Assembly (NCBI GenBank): GCA_012034075.1
Contig: JAAURD010000014.1
Span: 1 to 45,813 of the forward strand
Direction: 5' to 3'
Length of the DNA stretch: 45,813 nt
Source: Chloroflexaceae bacterium
Lineage (GTDB): Bacteria; Chloroflexota; Chloroflexia; Chloroflexales; Chloroflexaceae
Each line of letters opens with the position of its first letter. Position 1 is the first letter of the stretch. Below are positions 1 through 7,687 of this stretch, in pieces. A program made the position numbers and the translations under genes. The notes under the pieces are model-generated. The model had not been told where the DNA came from, ran no database searches, and saw only the letters and a list, made by a program, of their open reading frames with translations.

Positions 1-10
1 TCGGGTAATC

Positions 11-130
11 GTATGCGCTTTGATAGAACGGTGGAGCGCCTGCTTGGTAGGGTCGCAGCGCGCTGCGACCCTACAAAGCAGGCTGCAAGCCGCACCTCTT
101 ATCGATTAACCGAATTTGGTATGAGACGTA
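11..130. repeat. Dispersed intergenic repeat, copy 1
   Basis: This stretch resembles two other intergenic stretches in the window (5295-5470 and 23384-23470). Shared parts are a left block GTATGCGCTT, a central GGCTGCAAGCCGCACC hairpin block, and a right block of the form TATCGAT..ATTTGGTATnAGACGT, which is shared with copy 2. It lies just downstream of the dprA stop codon. No reading frame in it looks like a gene. It is probably a non-autonomous, REP- or MITE-like element, but no transposase partner is visible. Confidence 0.6.
41..80. repeat. 40-bp inverted repeat (20-bp arms, one mismatch)
   Basis: Arm 1 is TGCTTGGTAGGGTCGCAGCG at 41-60. Arm 2 at 61-80 is its reverse complement with one mismatch and no spacer, so the site is a near-perfect palindrome centred between 60 and 61. 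As RNA it would form a very stable hairpin. It lies inside repeat copy 1 and downstream of dprA on the other strand. No U-run follows on either strand, so it is not a standard intrinsic terminator. Confidence 0.7.
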
Positions 131-202
131 GATGCGGCTGTAGGGGCGTCAGCGTGCTACGCCCATGGCACCTGCATTTGGTATGCTACCTGATATCCAT
201 AT

Positions 203-1291
203 TTAAATATGGACGCGACAATACCAGCCGGGGTCTGCCTCGCGCACGTAGCCCTTGAGTTGGAGCATAGCCAGGGCGGCATTGACGGTGCCGATGGGCA
301 GATCGCTCAGCCGACAGAGGGCATCGGTGTGCTGTGGTTCCGCCGAAAGATGGCTCAACAACGTGGCTTCGGTCGGGTCTTCGGGCAGGTCAAGCATGGC
401 CTGCTGCTGCACGGGCAGCGTCGTGAGGTTGAGTTCCTCCAGAATATCCTGGGCACTGGTCACCAACGTTGCCCCATTGCGCAACAAGTTATGGATCCCT
501 GCACTACGAGCGCTAAAGATCGAACCAGGCACGGCAAACACATCGCGCCCCTGTTCCAGCGCAAACTCGGTTGTGATCAGGGCGCCACTCTTGAGCGGGG
601 CCTCGATGATCAGTGTGCCGAGCGAGAGACCGCTAATGATCCGGTTGCGTGGTGGGAAATTGGCTGCGTGTGGTTGTGTGCCCAGTGGATAATCGCTGAT
701 CAGTGCCCCATGTTGGATGATCTGCGCTACCAGTTGTCTATTGCGCTCAGGGTACGTAATATCAAGACCACAGCCCAACACCGCTATCGTTCGGCCACCC
801 GCTTCGAGAGCAGCGCGGTGGGCCTCGGTATCGATACCCATAGCCAGGCCACTCACAATCGTCAGGCCCTGCTGCGCCAGGTCGGCCACCAGCCGTCGGG
901 TCACCTCTTTGCCATATGTCGTGGGCGAGCGTGTACCCACGACCGCCAGAGACCAATCATCTTGATTGGTAAGCTGACCGCGTATATAGAGGAGTGGTGG
1001 AGCATTAGGAGCATGCAGCAGTAACGTGGGATATTCCCGGTCTTCGATAGTGAGCAGACTCAGACCGGCCTTGAGCACACGCTCCATTTCGGCATCGAGA
1101 TCGAGTGAGCGCTGCGCCTTGAGCAACCCACCAATACTACGTTCATCCAGACCGGCCGCTTTCATATCCATCGGGTGACCATGCCAGGCGGCATCAACCG
1201 AGCCACACTGTTCGATCAGCCGTTTTAAGCGGGTGGGGCCAATACCGGGGACCAGATTAAACCCAAGATAATACGGTGTGTGATTGGTCAT
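203..1291 (-). CDS. dprA: DNA-processing protein DprA (Smf family)
   Basis: DprA binds single-stranded DNA and loads RecA onto incoming DNA during natural transformation in the cytoplasm. The 362-residue protein has the family layout. An N-terminal helical region (1-80, with LGFNLVPGIGPTRLKRL) is followed by a Rossmann-like core (about 100-290) with VVGTRSPTTYG, IVSGLAMGIDTEAHRAAL, GCGLDITYPERN and PPRNRIISGLS. A C-terminal winged-helix-like region (about 305-360) follows. The start ATG overlaps the TGA of the upstream oxidoreductase gene (ATGA), so the two are translationally coupled. The length is normal for the family. The partnership with an oxidoreductase is not explained by known DprA biology. 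Confidence 0.93.
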   Translation of the reverse strand: MTNHTPYYLGFNLVPGIGPTRLKRLIEQCGSVDAAWHGHPMDMKAAGLDERSIGGLLKAQRSLDLDAEMERVLKAGLSLLTIEDREYPTLLLHAPNAPPLLYIRGQLTNQDDWSLAVVGTRSPTTYGKEVTRRLVADLAQQGLTIVSGLAMGIDTEAHRAALEAGGRTIAVLGCGLDITYPERNRQLVAQIIQHGALISDYPLGTQPHAANFPPRNRIISGLSLGTLIIEAPLKSGALITTEFALEQGRDVFAVPGSIFSARSAGIHNLLRNGATLVTSAQDILEELNLTTLPVQQQAMLDLPEDPTEATLLSHLSAEPQHTDALCRLSDLPIGTVNAALAMLQLKGYVREADPGWYCRVHI

Positions 1292-2490
1292 AGGTCTTGC
1301 CTTGATGCTGTTTGGGCAGGAATCAAACTGGTAACATTCTCAGCTGAACGGATGGGACCACGGGTGGCCTGAACCATTTTGTGGGCCAGATGTGGCATCC
1401 ATTTGCCCAGTGTCAGCAGCAGTGCTGCCCGACTGGGCTGTTGCAGAGAATGGTGCAACCGCCAGCATTGCTCCAACTGCTGGTCAAACTCACGATGCCA
1501 GGCCTCATGGTAGCTCGCTTCCCACTGGGCGCGTGAGCGGCGGTCCTTGAGGAAGTCATGGACCAGTGGCGCACAGATTTCCGCCGAACGGAGCGCCATC
1601 GCCATGCCATCAAAACAGAGCGGCGGCAGCATCGCCGCGGCATCGCCCAGGCGCACGGTGCGGTTCCAAGGGGTTGCTGGCTGTTGCGCTGGAAAGCCAG
1701 CGTGGATGATACTGCTCTCCTCCAGCAGGCGGCCCTGCTCCAGTTGTTGCCCAAGGGCGGGGTGCCGTTGACTCAGCGTCTTGATTGGGCGACGGATATC
1801 GTCCGAACGACCTGGCAGCACTGATTGTTGCATAAACGCCCAGAGCTGAACATGTTCACCATCCGCAAGCGGCAGCGGTGTGAGCGCGGCATAGCCCCCC
1901 TGAAACACAAACAACTCGATAGTGTTGGGCGATGCCAGGGGCAGGTTTTCATAGTCACATCGCAAAGCGATCATAGGTGTTTGTTTCGCGTTCTCGGTGT
2001 GGATCGGACGTAACCCGTACAATCGATGCCGCCCGCATGCGGTTATAGCAGTGCGACCGCGCACCCGTTTTCCTTCATCCCAGCCCATCAATTCAATCGT
2101 ATAGCCGCGATCAGCTTCAATAATCGCAGTTGCACGAACACCCGTCAGTACTTCAGCGCCAGCTGCTTGAGCAGCCTGCACCAATGCCCGATCCAGGTCA
2201 GGTCGGTTGAACATCCAGGCTTGCGCTGGTAGATTAAGGTTGAGACGTGCTCGACCAGGCGTCATCAGGCGAACATGTTCGATGGGCAGCGGCTGTAAGG
2301 CAGCAACCGTATCGTACAAGCCAAGAACGATTAAACTGGCCTGGGCTTCAGGCGAGAGACACCCGCCAGAGGAATCTTGTGATGGTATGTGGTTGCGTTC
2401 AATCACCAGTACATCCCAACCCAGGTGCGCCAGCACGGTAGCCAGACTACTCCCCGCAATGCCCGCCCCAATAATAACCACATCTCGCAT
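1288..2490 (-). CDS. FAD-dependent oxidoreductase (geranylgeranyl-reductase-like)
   Basis: The 400-residue flavoprotein opens with a dinucleotide-binding beta-alpha-beta fold (GAGIAGSS, residues 8-15, ending in the ribose-binding acid of VLVIERN). Around residue 290 it has the second FAD motif GDAAAMLPPLCFDGMAMAL, typical of the p-hydroxybenzoate hydroxylase / geranylgeranyl reductase superfamily. There is no signal peptide. The substrate cannot be read from the sequence. It does not look like BchP itself, and the chlorophyll genes are more than 12 kb away. It is the first gene of a two-gene unit with dprA. A perfect TATAAT lies about 60 bases upstream on the same strand. Confidence 0.8.
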   Translation of the reverse strand: MRDVVIIGAGIAGSSLATVLAHLGWDVLVIERNHIPSQDSSGGCLSPEAQASLIVLGLYDTVAALQPLPIEHVRLMTPGRARLNLNLPAQAWMFNRPDLDRALVQAAQAAGAEVLTGVRATAIIEADRGYTIELMGWDEGKRVRGRTAITACGRHRLYGLRPIHTENAKQTPMIALRCDYENLPLASPNTIELFVFQGGYAALTPLPLADGEHVQLWAFMQQSVLPGRSDDIRRPIKTLSQRHPALGQQLEQGRLLEESSIIHAGFPAQQPATPWNRTVRLGDAAAMLPPLCFDGMAMALRSAEICAPLVHDFLKDRRSRAQWEASYHEAWHREFDQQLEQCWRLHHSLQQPSRAALLLTLGKWMPHLAHKMVQATRGPIRSAENVTSLIPAQTASRQDL

Positions 2491-2522
2491 CGGATTGTCC
2501 TCTTCCCTTTGCCGCCTGATCG

Positions 2523-2557
2523 CACCGTTGAATCACGGTGAACAACGAGACATTATA
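2523..2557 (-). promoter_or_regulatory. Probable promoter -10 and leader hairpin for the oxidoreductase-dprA unit
   Basis: Read on the minus strand there is a perfect TATAAT at 2557-2552, about 60 bases before the oxidoreductase start. No convincing -35 box was found at 16-18 bases. Just downstream, CACCGT and ACGGTG (2523-2528 and 2535-2540) form a 6-bp hairpin in the leader. Confidence 0.4.
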
Positions 2558-2677
2558 CCTGATACGCGCAGCAGTTCTGTCACCGCACTTCACGGCTAAA
2601 ACAGGGTGCAACGTTTGTTGCCAAACAATGGTACACTATGAGTATCTGCTTTCGGTTTGAGCGAAAGGACCATGCTG

Positions 2678-3568
2678 ATGTCTATCACGTTTCTGTATAT
2701 TGATGACTGTCCATCACACGAGGAAACACTGGCACGTCTGGTAGACGTTTTGCAGCAAGAAGGTGTGCATGATGACATCACCCGGATCAGGCTTCAGAAT
2801 CCATCAGAGGCAGAGGCATGGCGCTTTGTTGGCTCACCGACGCTTTACATCAATGGTCGTGATATCGATCCACCGCTAGCGGAGACATCTTATCGATTGA
2901 CTTGTCGTACCTATCACCACGAAAATGGTCGCGTATCACCCATGCCATCGGTCAAGATGATTCGCCGTGCGGTGCGTCAGTCCTATGGTCTAATGAAACC
3001 TCAAGTATCTGGTACAACCGAAGAGGAGGACACACTCTTGGCATTACATATAGTTGAAGGCATCATTGATTTTACATTACCCGGCGTTGATGGAAAACAA
3101 CACTCATATGCAGATTATCATGACCAGAGTATCCTGGTTCTCATCTTTTCATGTAACCATTGCCCCTATGTGCGAGCCTGGGAAGATCGCATGATTGCGA
3201 TTCAGCAGGATTATGCGGATAAAGGTGTACAACTGATTGCCATCAATGCGAATGATGCCAGCAAGTACCCAGATGATAGCTTTGAACAGATGCAGCAACG
3301 TGCGACCGAAAAGGGGTTCAACTTTCCGTATTTGCACGACGAAACACAGCAGGTGGCCCAGGCTTTTGCAGCACAGCGAACGCCTGAAGTGTTTGTGTTT
3401 GATCAGCAGCGGCGGCTGCGTTTTCATGGCGCAATCGATGATCATTTTGAAGACCCCGAGAAGGTCAACAACCACTATCTACGTCAGACCCTGGATGCAT
3501 TACTGGCCGGTGAAACGCCTGCAATCCAGGAGACCAATCCCGTAGGTTGTACGATTAAATGGAAATGA
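2678..3568 (+). CDS. Thioredoxin-fold fusion protein (N-terminal thioredoxin-like domain plus AhpC/redoxin domain)
   Basis: The protein has two thioredoxin-like halves. Residues 1 to about 100 carry FLYIDDCPSHEE and the cis-Pro region GSPTLYINGRDIDP, as in small thioredoxin-like domains, but with a single cysteine at the active-site position. Residues about 120-296 form a redoxin domain with the CXXC site CNHC (SCNHCPYVRAWEDRM) and the cis-Pro site RTPEVFVFD, ending in GCTIKWK. That ending is typical of stand-alone thioredoxin-family proteins. No signal peptide is visible, so it probably acts in cytoplasmic thiol chemistry. The start at 2678 was chosen because AAAGGA lies 8 bases upstream; ATG at 2672 and TTG at 2657 are alternatives. 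The stop lies just before the next gene, suggesting an operon. Confidence 0.8.
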   Translation: MSITFLYIDDCPSHEETLARLVDVLQQEGVHDDITRIRLQNPSEAEAWRFVGSPTLYINGRDIDPPLAETSYRLTCRTYHHENGRVSPMPSVKMIRRAVRQSYGLMKPQVSGTTEEEDTLLALHIVEGIIDFTLPGVDGKQHSYADYHDQSILVLIFSCNHCPYVRAWEDRMIAIQQDYADKGVQLIAINANDASKYPDDSFEQMQQRATEKGFNFPYLHDETQQVAQAFAAQRTPEVFVFDQQRRLRFHGAIDDHFEDPEKVNNHYLRQTLDALLAGETPAIQETNPVGCTIKWK

Positions 3569-3585
3569 ACAAAGGAAATGAATAT

Positions 3586-5247
3586 ATGTGCCTTATTTAT
3601 AGGAAACACGACCACCATGAACGGTCGATTAGTTCTCTCTGGACATTTGTTCTAATCTGTTGCTCATTCCTGCTCTTAACCGCCTGTGGCAACACCACAA
3701 GCCCGGCATCGACGACAGAATCTGCACCAACACCGGTGACTGAGGGAGCAACAGATACGGATTTCCCTTCGGTCACCTCATCAGATGCAGCAACCGTAGC
3801 AGCACCAACTGACGATACCGCATCGGTTGAAAGTTCAGCTGAAATAACCACGACAGCCGAACTCAGCTATAACGATTGCCCATTTGAACCACCAGAATCG
3901 GCATCGGTGACCTGTGCAACGCTGATCGTCCCGGAAGACCGCAGCCAACCGGATGGCAATAGGGTTGAGCTGGCGGTTGCGATCATTGAAAGTTTCGCAG
4001 ATGAGCCGGCTAACGACCCAATGATCTACCTGGATGGCGGGCCAGGTAATTCAGCCCTGTCGGACCTGGACAGCTGGATTGACTATGGCTATGCGGACGA
4101 ACGTGATGTCGTGCTGTTTGACCAACGCGGTACGGGCTACTCGCTCCCCGATCTCAACTGTCCCGAATATGATGAGTTCGACGACACTATCGATGCGATG
4201 CAAGCCTGTCACGACCGCCTGGTAGCAGAGGGCATCGACCTGACGCAGTATAATAGTGCCGCCAGTGCCGCCGATGTCAACGATCTGATCCGTGCTTTGG
4301 GCTATGAGGAAGCCAATCTCTTTGGTATTTCGTATGGCACCCGCCTGGCCTTGACCACGATGCGTGATTTTCCCGATCATATTCGCAGTGTCGTGCTCGA
4401 CTCGGTGTACCCACCAGATGGCGATAGTTATATTGATCAGGCGCACCATATTGATGGTGCGTTCACTGCGCTCTTTGAAGGCTGTGCCGCCAATGAGGAG
4501 TGCAATGAGGCTTTTCCTGATCTGGAAGAGATGTTTTATACACTCGTTGATGAGCTTGATGCTGAAACGATTGATATTGAGTTCATCAATGCAGAGACCG
4601 ATGAGCTTGAAGAGGTAACCGTTGATGGTCAGACCTTAATTGATATGGTCTTTAACACACTTTACGACACGGATACCATTCCGATCCTCCCGCTGGTGAT
4701 TGCTGATACCGCTGAAGGCTACGATGATTGGCTGATTGAGTTGGCCGAAAGTGGGGTCGCCGGCTTTGGTCGCTATCAACCCGTTGATGCAGAACCAGAT
4801 GGTGATAGCGAAGGTATGTTCTACTCGGTCGAATGCCACGAGGAGATGGCCTTGAGCGATTACGATACGGCTATCGAAGAAGCGTCAAAGTATCCCTATC
4901 TGGAAGACTATCTGGTGAGCAGTATTGATGAAGATGCGGCTATCTGCGCAATTTGGGGCGCCGGAAGTGCAGACCCTATCGAGAGCGAAAACGTTGAGAG
5001 CGATATCCCAACGCTCATTCTGGTTGGCAGTTACGACCCGGTGACACCTCCGGAGTGGGCCCAACTCGCGGCCGAGGGCTTAACCAATCATCAGTACTAT
5101 GAGTTTCCTGGTTTTGGACATAGTGTCAGCGTCAGCCACGATTGCCCAGCAAGCATCGCGCTGCAATTTCTGGATGATCCGACAGCGGAACCAGATGCCG
5201 GTTGTCTGGAAGACCTGCTGGATGGCCCGGACTTTGAACTGCCCTGA
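3586..5247 (+). CDS. Secreted alpha/beta-hydrolase lipoprotein (TAP-like, S33 peptidase family)
   Basis: An N-terminal hydrophobic segment ends in a lipobox (LLTAC), so this is an exported lipoprotein. A low-complexity Thr/Ser/Ala linker follows. The hydrolase domain shows the oxyanion region YLDGGPGNSA, DQRGTGYS, the nucleophile elbow GISYG (Ser nucleophile), the acid in GSYDPVTPPEWA and the histidine in FPGFGHSVS. The C-terminal part is the TAP-like domain of tripeptidyl and prolyl aminopeptidases, so peptide substrates are likely. The mature protein is very acidic. ATG 3586 is preferred because AAAGGA lies 9 bases upstream; an in-frame ATG at 3559 would overlap the preceding gene. It is probably co-transcribed with the thioredoxin-fold gene. 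Confidence 0.88.
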   Translation: MCLIYRKHDHHERSISSLWTFVLICCSFLLLTACGNTTSPASTTESAPTPVTEGATDTDFPSVTSSDAATVAAPTDDTASVESSAEITTTAELSYNDCPFEPPESASVTCATLIVPEDRSQPDGNRVELAVAIIESFADEPANDPMIYLDGGPGNSALSDLDSWIDYGYADERDVVLFDQRGTGYSLPDLNCPEYDEFDDTIDAMQACHDRLVAEGIDLTQYNSAASAADVNDLIRALGYEEANLFGISYGTRLALTTMRDFPDHIRSVVLDSVYPPDGDSYIDQAHHIDGAFTALFEGCAANEECNEAFPDLEEMFYTLVDELDAETIDIEFINAETDELEEVTVDGQTLIDMVFNTLYDTDTIPILPLVIADTAEGYDDWLIELAESGVAGFGRYQPVDAEPDGDSEGMFYSVECHEEMALSDYDTAIEEASKYPYLEDYLVSSIDEDAAICAIWGAGSADPIESENVESDIPTLILVGSYDPVTPPEWAQLAAEGLTNHQYYEFPGFGHSVSVSHDCPASIALQFLDDPTAEPDAGCLEDLLDGPDFELP

Positions 5248-5294
5248 GATGATACTCTGGTGAAAATCGTCCTTTGTGGTGAATCTTAGACGAC

Positions 5295-5470
5295 ATTCAG
5301 GTGATCACTGGTATGCGCTTTGCGTCCGGACAGCGTGTGGTCGTGCCGACCACCGTGCGGCTGCAAGCCGCACCTACGTTCCCGAATAGCGTGCGTTCGT
5401 GCCGACCGCCGTGCGGCTGCAAGCCGCACCTACGTCTCATATCGATGCTTGCCATTTGGTATTAGACGTT
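5295..5470. repeat. Dispersed intergenic repeat, copy 2 (two internal hairpin units)
   Basis: The left end ATTCAGGTGATCACTGGTAT and the following GCGCTT also occur at 23384 (copy 3). The hairpin GTGCGGCTGCAAGCCGCAC occurs twice, at 5355-5373 and 5411-5429, inside two tandem units of 56 bases. Each unit carries CGTGCCGACCnCC just upstream of the hairpin. GTGGTCG/CGACCAC at 5337-5353 adds another 7-bp stem. The right end ATTTGGTATTAGACGT matches the right end of copy 1. Confidence 0.7.
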
Positions 5471-5556
5471 CGCTGAAAAACGCTGCACGCTGGCTGCATG
5501 CACAACACCCGAAGAAGATTTTTTAAGCCTGGAATTGAGCCCCATACGCCACCCGA

Positions 5557-5581
5557 CCCTTCTCCCACGCGGGGAGAAGGG
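5557..5581. terminator. Perfect 10-bp stem-loop between convergent genes
   Basis: CCCTTCTCCC at 5557-5566 pairs perfectly with GGGAGAAGGG at 5572-5581 around a 5-base loop. It lies between the 3' end of the hydrolase gene and the 3' end of the oxidase operon, so it could stop transcription from both sides. No U-run follows on either strand, so termination is an inference. It may instead be a small dispersed repeat of its own. Confidence 0.4.
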
Positions 5582-5641
5582 TGAGATGAGTGGCCTAGCC
5601 ACCGACGGCTTCGCAGAGCCAGATTAGGTCAACTGCCGCTG

Positions 5642-5950
5642 CTAACGAGCGACGATCACAATCCCAAAGAGCATCGCAAAGAAGAACGGTGAAAGAAACA
5701 GGATTGCCAGCCACGATTTATCATAGCGCAGGTGCATATAGTAAAGCGCAACGAGCGTAGCCTTTGCCAGCGCGATGATCAACAGAACGGGCACCCAGAT
5801 ATGATGCGGGATAGGTACCCAGCCAAAATAAATTTCGGTCATCACCGGAAAGACTTCAATCGCCGTGAGAAGAGTGAGCCACAAAAAGATCATCATATAG
5901 GGCGGATGACGATGCCCATGCTCCGGATGTTTTGGCGGTTTGGCCATCAT
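5642..5950 (-). CDS. ctaF: Cytochrome c oxidase subunit IV-type protein (CtaF/CoxD-like)
   Basis: This 102-residue protein has a His/Pro-rich N-terminus (KHPEHGHRHPP) and three hydrophobic helices, the last containing LYYMHLRYDKSW. That motif is typical of bacterial oxidase subunit IV (COX4_pro / CtaF). It is the last gene of the caa3 oxidase operon, 19 bases after subunit III. The start was placed at 5950 because AGAGG lies 8 bases upstream; an adjacent ATG at 5947 is equally possible. The reading frame extends further upstream, but only by running into the subunit III gene. The subunit is thought to stabilise the core complex in the membrane. Confidence 0.85.
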   Translation of the reverse strand: MMAKPPKHPEHGHRHPPYMMIFLWLTLLTAIEVFPVMTEIYFGWVPIPHHIWVPVLLIIALAKATLVALYYMHLRYDKSWLAILFLSPFFFAMLFGIVIVAR

Positions 5951-5969
5951 TGGGGGTGCCTCTTTCGCT

Positions 5970-6680
5970 TCAAACGAGATACACAATGGTAAACAATAGG
6001 ATCCAGACCAGATCGACAAAGTGCCAGTATAAGCCAAACATCTCAACACCCACATAATTCTGGGCGCTATAGCTGCCGGCAAAGGCCTTGATAATGACAA
6101 TGAGCAACCATAAGACACCAATGGTAACGTGAGCGCCGTGAAAGCCGGTTTGAATATAGAAGGTAGTGCCAAATGGGCTATTCACCACCAATTCTTCGGC
6201 TTCGGCGGTCTCCGTGGCAGCGCTATGCTCTTCGCCGGTCGCCTCTTCGGCAGCAGCACCAGCGGCGTGCCCCCCGGCATGAATGATATAGCTGTTGAAG
6301 GTGAGCCCATGACCGGTGAGCTTGACATACTCATAGGCTTGAATACCAAGGAAGATACTGCCTAGAATAAAGGTAGCAATCAGAAATATGCGAAAAAGCA
6401 TCTGTTTGCCATCTTGCAATGCGGCCAGGGCCTGTACCACGGTGACGCTACTCACAATAAGAATGAAGGTATTGAGTGATGTGAGCGGTACATCCAGGAC
6501 TTCACCGGGGAAGGGCCAGCTTTCTGGCGGGGTTTGTACCCGAATAAGAATAGAACCGCCAATCAGACCACTAAAAAAGATAACTTCCGAAATCAGGAAG
6601 ATCCACATAGCGAGTTTGCGGCTGCCAACACCGCTTGTCTCTTCGGTGTGACCAGTTGATAGCGCCTGGTTAAATGCCAT
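5970..6680 (-). CDS. ctaE: Cytochrome c oxidase subunit III, first paralogue
   Basis: The 236-residue protein has five predicted helices and the subunit III signatures AMWIFLISEVIFFSGLIG, GIQAYEY, TGFHGAHVTIGVLWL and MFGLYWHFVDLVWI. Subunit III supports proton uptake and stability of the catalytic subunit. Between helices 3 and 4 it carries an Ala/Glu/His-rich insertion (about residues 140-175, with HAGGHAAGAAAEEA) that its paralogue lacks. The start has a good AAAGGAG 9 bases upstream. It follows the second subunit III gene by 14 bases. The two copies differ clearly, so this is not a recent duplication. Confidence 0.9.
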   Translation of the reverse strand: MAFNQALSTGHTEETSGVGSRKLAMWIFLISEVIFFSGLIGGSILIRVQTPPESWPFPGEVLDVPLTSLNTFILIVSSVTVVQALAALQDGKQMLFRIFLIATFILGSIFLGIQAYEYVKLTGHGLTFNSYIIHAGGHAAGAAAEEATGEEHSAATETAEAEELVVNSPFGTTFYIQTGFHGAHVTIGVLWLLIVIIKAFAGSYSAQNYVGVEMFGLYWHFVDLVWILLFTIVYLV

Positions 6681-6694
6681 GGCCGTGTGCTCCT

Positions 6695-7279
6695 TTACAC
6701 CAGATAAAATGCCGCAACAATCGGAATCCAGACCAGTGCTACAAAATACCAGTAGAGTGCGCACATCTCTACTGGTATATAGTGTTGCGCATGAAAATGG
6801 CCCATGCTTGCGCGAAGATGGACCACCATGAAGATCAAGACGCCGATAACAACATGAATGGCATGCAAACCGATCATGACAAAGAAGATCGAAGCATACG
6901 CGCCATCACTCATTGCAAAACCAAGTGTCGAAAATTCATACACCTGCCCGCCAATAAAGATCACGCCGGCAAACATGGTGGCAATAAGCAGGTTTTCAAA
7001 CAACTGCTGGCGGTCAGACCGAACAGCCCGGTAGGCCATATGCATGAGGCCAATGCTGGAAAGTAACACGACGGTATTGAGCATAGCTAGCATGGGATCG
7101 AGGGTTTGACCACCAGGTGGCCCCCAGGTCGGCATATCCCAACGCAAAAACAGGTATGATGTGAACAGGCCGAAGAAGAACATCGCTTCGGCAAAAATAA
7201 TCATCCAGATAATCGCTCGCATATTGCGCGTAGCGACCGATTGTCGGGTACGCGGTTTTGAAAACGTTGGTGCTTGCAT
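6695..7279 (-). CDS. ctaE: Cytochrome c oxidase subunit III, second paralogue
   Basis: The 194-residue protein has the five-helix subunit III layout: MIIFAEAMFFFGLFTSYLFLRW, GGQVYEFSTLG, MIGLHAIHVVIGVL and EMCALYWYFVALVWI. It is the short, insertion-free form. It precedes the other subunit III gene in transcription order. Its ATG overlaps the TAA of the 85-residue membrane protein (TAATG), so the two are translationally coupled. Either the complex contains two different III subunits or the two alternate; the sequence does not decide. Confidence 0.9.
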   Translation of the reverse strand: MQAPTFSKPRTRQSVATRNMRAIIWMIIFAEAMFFFGLFTSYLFLRWDMPTWGPPGGQTLDPMLAMLNTVVLLSSIGLMHMAYRAVRSDRQQLFENLLIATMFAGVIFIGGQVYEFSTLGFAMSDGAYASIFFVMIGLHAIHVVIGVLIFMVVHLRASMGHFHAQHYIPVEMCALYWYFVALVWIPIVAAFYLV

Positions 7280-7533
7280 TAGTGCTGCTCTTTTCTGCGT
7301 TCAAGCTGAATATCATCGTAAATCCAGCCACCGACGCCAATGGCAACGATAATCAACCCCAGGAGTATGACAACAAGACCCAGAGCAACACCAGCAGCAA
7401 ACAGCGTGATACCAATGGCCAGGACAAACGGCCAGATGGTTGGATCGGGCAAGTGCGTATCGGGAATATAGTAGCCATCGCGGTCAATGTAGCCACTATG
7501 AGCCTCGCCATGTCCATTTGATTCGTGTGACAT
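7279..7533 (-). CDS. Small oxidase-operon membrane protein
   Basis: This protein of about 84 residues has a polar, His-containing N-terminus (ESNGHGEAHSGYIDRDGYYIPDTHLPDPTIWP), two closely spaced hydrophobic helices (about 35-75) and a charged C-terminus (DDIQLERRKEQH). It resembles the small accessory subunits encoded with Chloroflexota and actinobacterial oxidases, but I cannot assign a named family. The start at 7533 gives 6 bases to AGGAG; the ATG at 7536 is adjacent. It lies between the 38-codon gene and subunit III with tight spacing, so it is probably a component or assembly factor of the oxidase. Confidence 0.75.
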   Translation of the reverse strand: MSHESNGHGEAHSGYIDRDGYYIPDTHLPDPTIWPFVLAIGITLFAAGVALGLVVILLGLIIVAIGVGGWIYDDIQLERRKEQH

Positions 7534-7542
7534 CATCTTCTC

Positions 7543-7659
7543 CTAGCTGGTAATGGCACTGTACTGCATCAGCCAGTACACGGTTATGAGAATCATCATC
7601 AGCGCTACCATTGACAGGACCCATGCCAGACGCCGATTCTTTTTTGCTCGCTCTTCCAT
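7543..7659 (-). CDS. 38-residue single-helix membrane peptide in the oxidase operon
   Basis: This is a short open frame, ATG at 7659 and TAG at 7545-7543, encoding 38 residues. It has a basic N-terminus (MEERAKKNRR), one hydrophobic helix (about residues 11-33) and the tail QYSAITS. GGTGAG lies 5 bases upstream of the ATG. It fits between ctaD (28-base gap) and the 85-residue gene (9-base gap), on the same strand. Its topology is that of the tiny single-helix subunits found in many aa3 and caa3 oxidases. Its existence rests on position, start signal and composition, not on a recognised family. Confidence 0.65.
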   Translation of the reverse strand: MEERAKKNRRLAWVLSMVALMMILITVYWLMQYSAITS

Positions 7660-7687
7660 AGAGTCTCACCCTTTCATGCTTGCCCCA

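Larger units (their letters stand above)
5248..5641. other. Intergenic region, repeat-rich, no gene
   Basis: This 394-base gap separates the hydrolase gene from the convergent 3' end of the oxidase operon. It holds dispersed repeat copy 2 (5295-5470) and a separate strong hairpin (5557-5581). No reading frame in it has a plausible start or recognisable product. Confidence 0.7.

Noticed and set aside
209-1024. Long open frame antisense to dprA (271 codons)
   Set aside because: It lies wholly within the recognised dprA gene, has no start signal, and its translation resembles no protein family.
5320-5526. 68-codon frame in the repeat-rich gap
   Set aside because: The frame is made of repeat sequence (multiple GTGCGGCTGCAAGCCGCAC units) and has no start signal.
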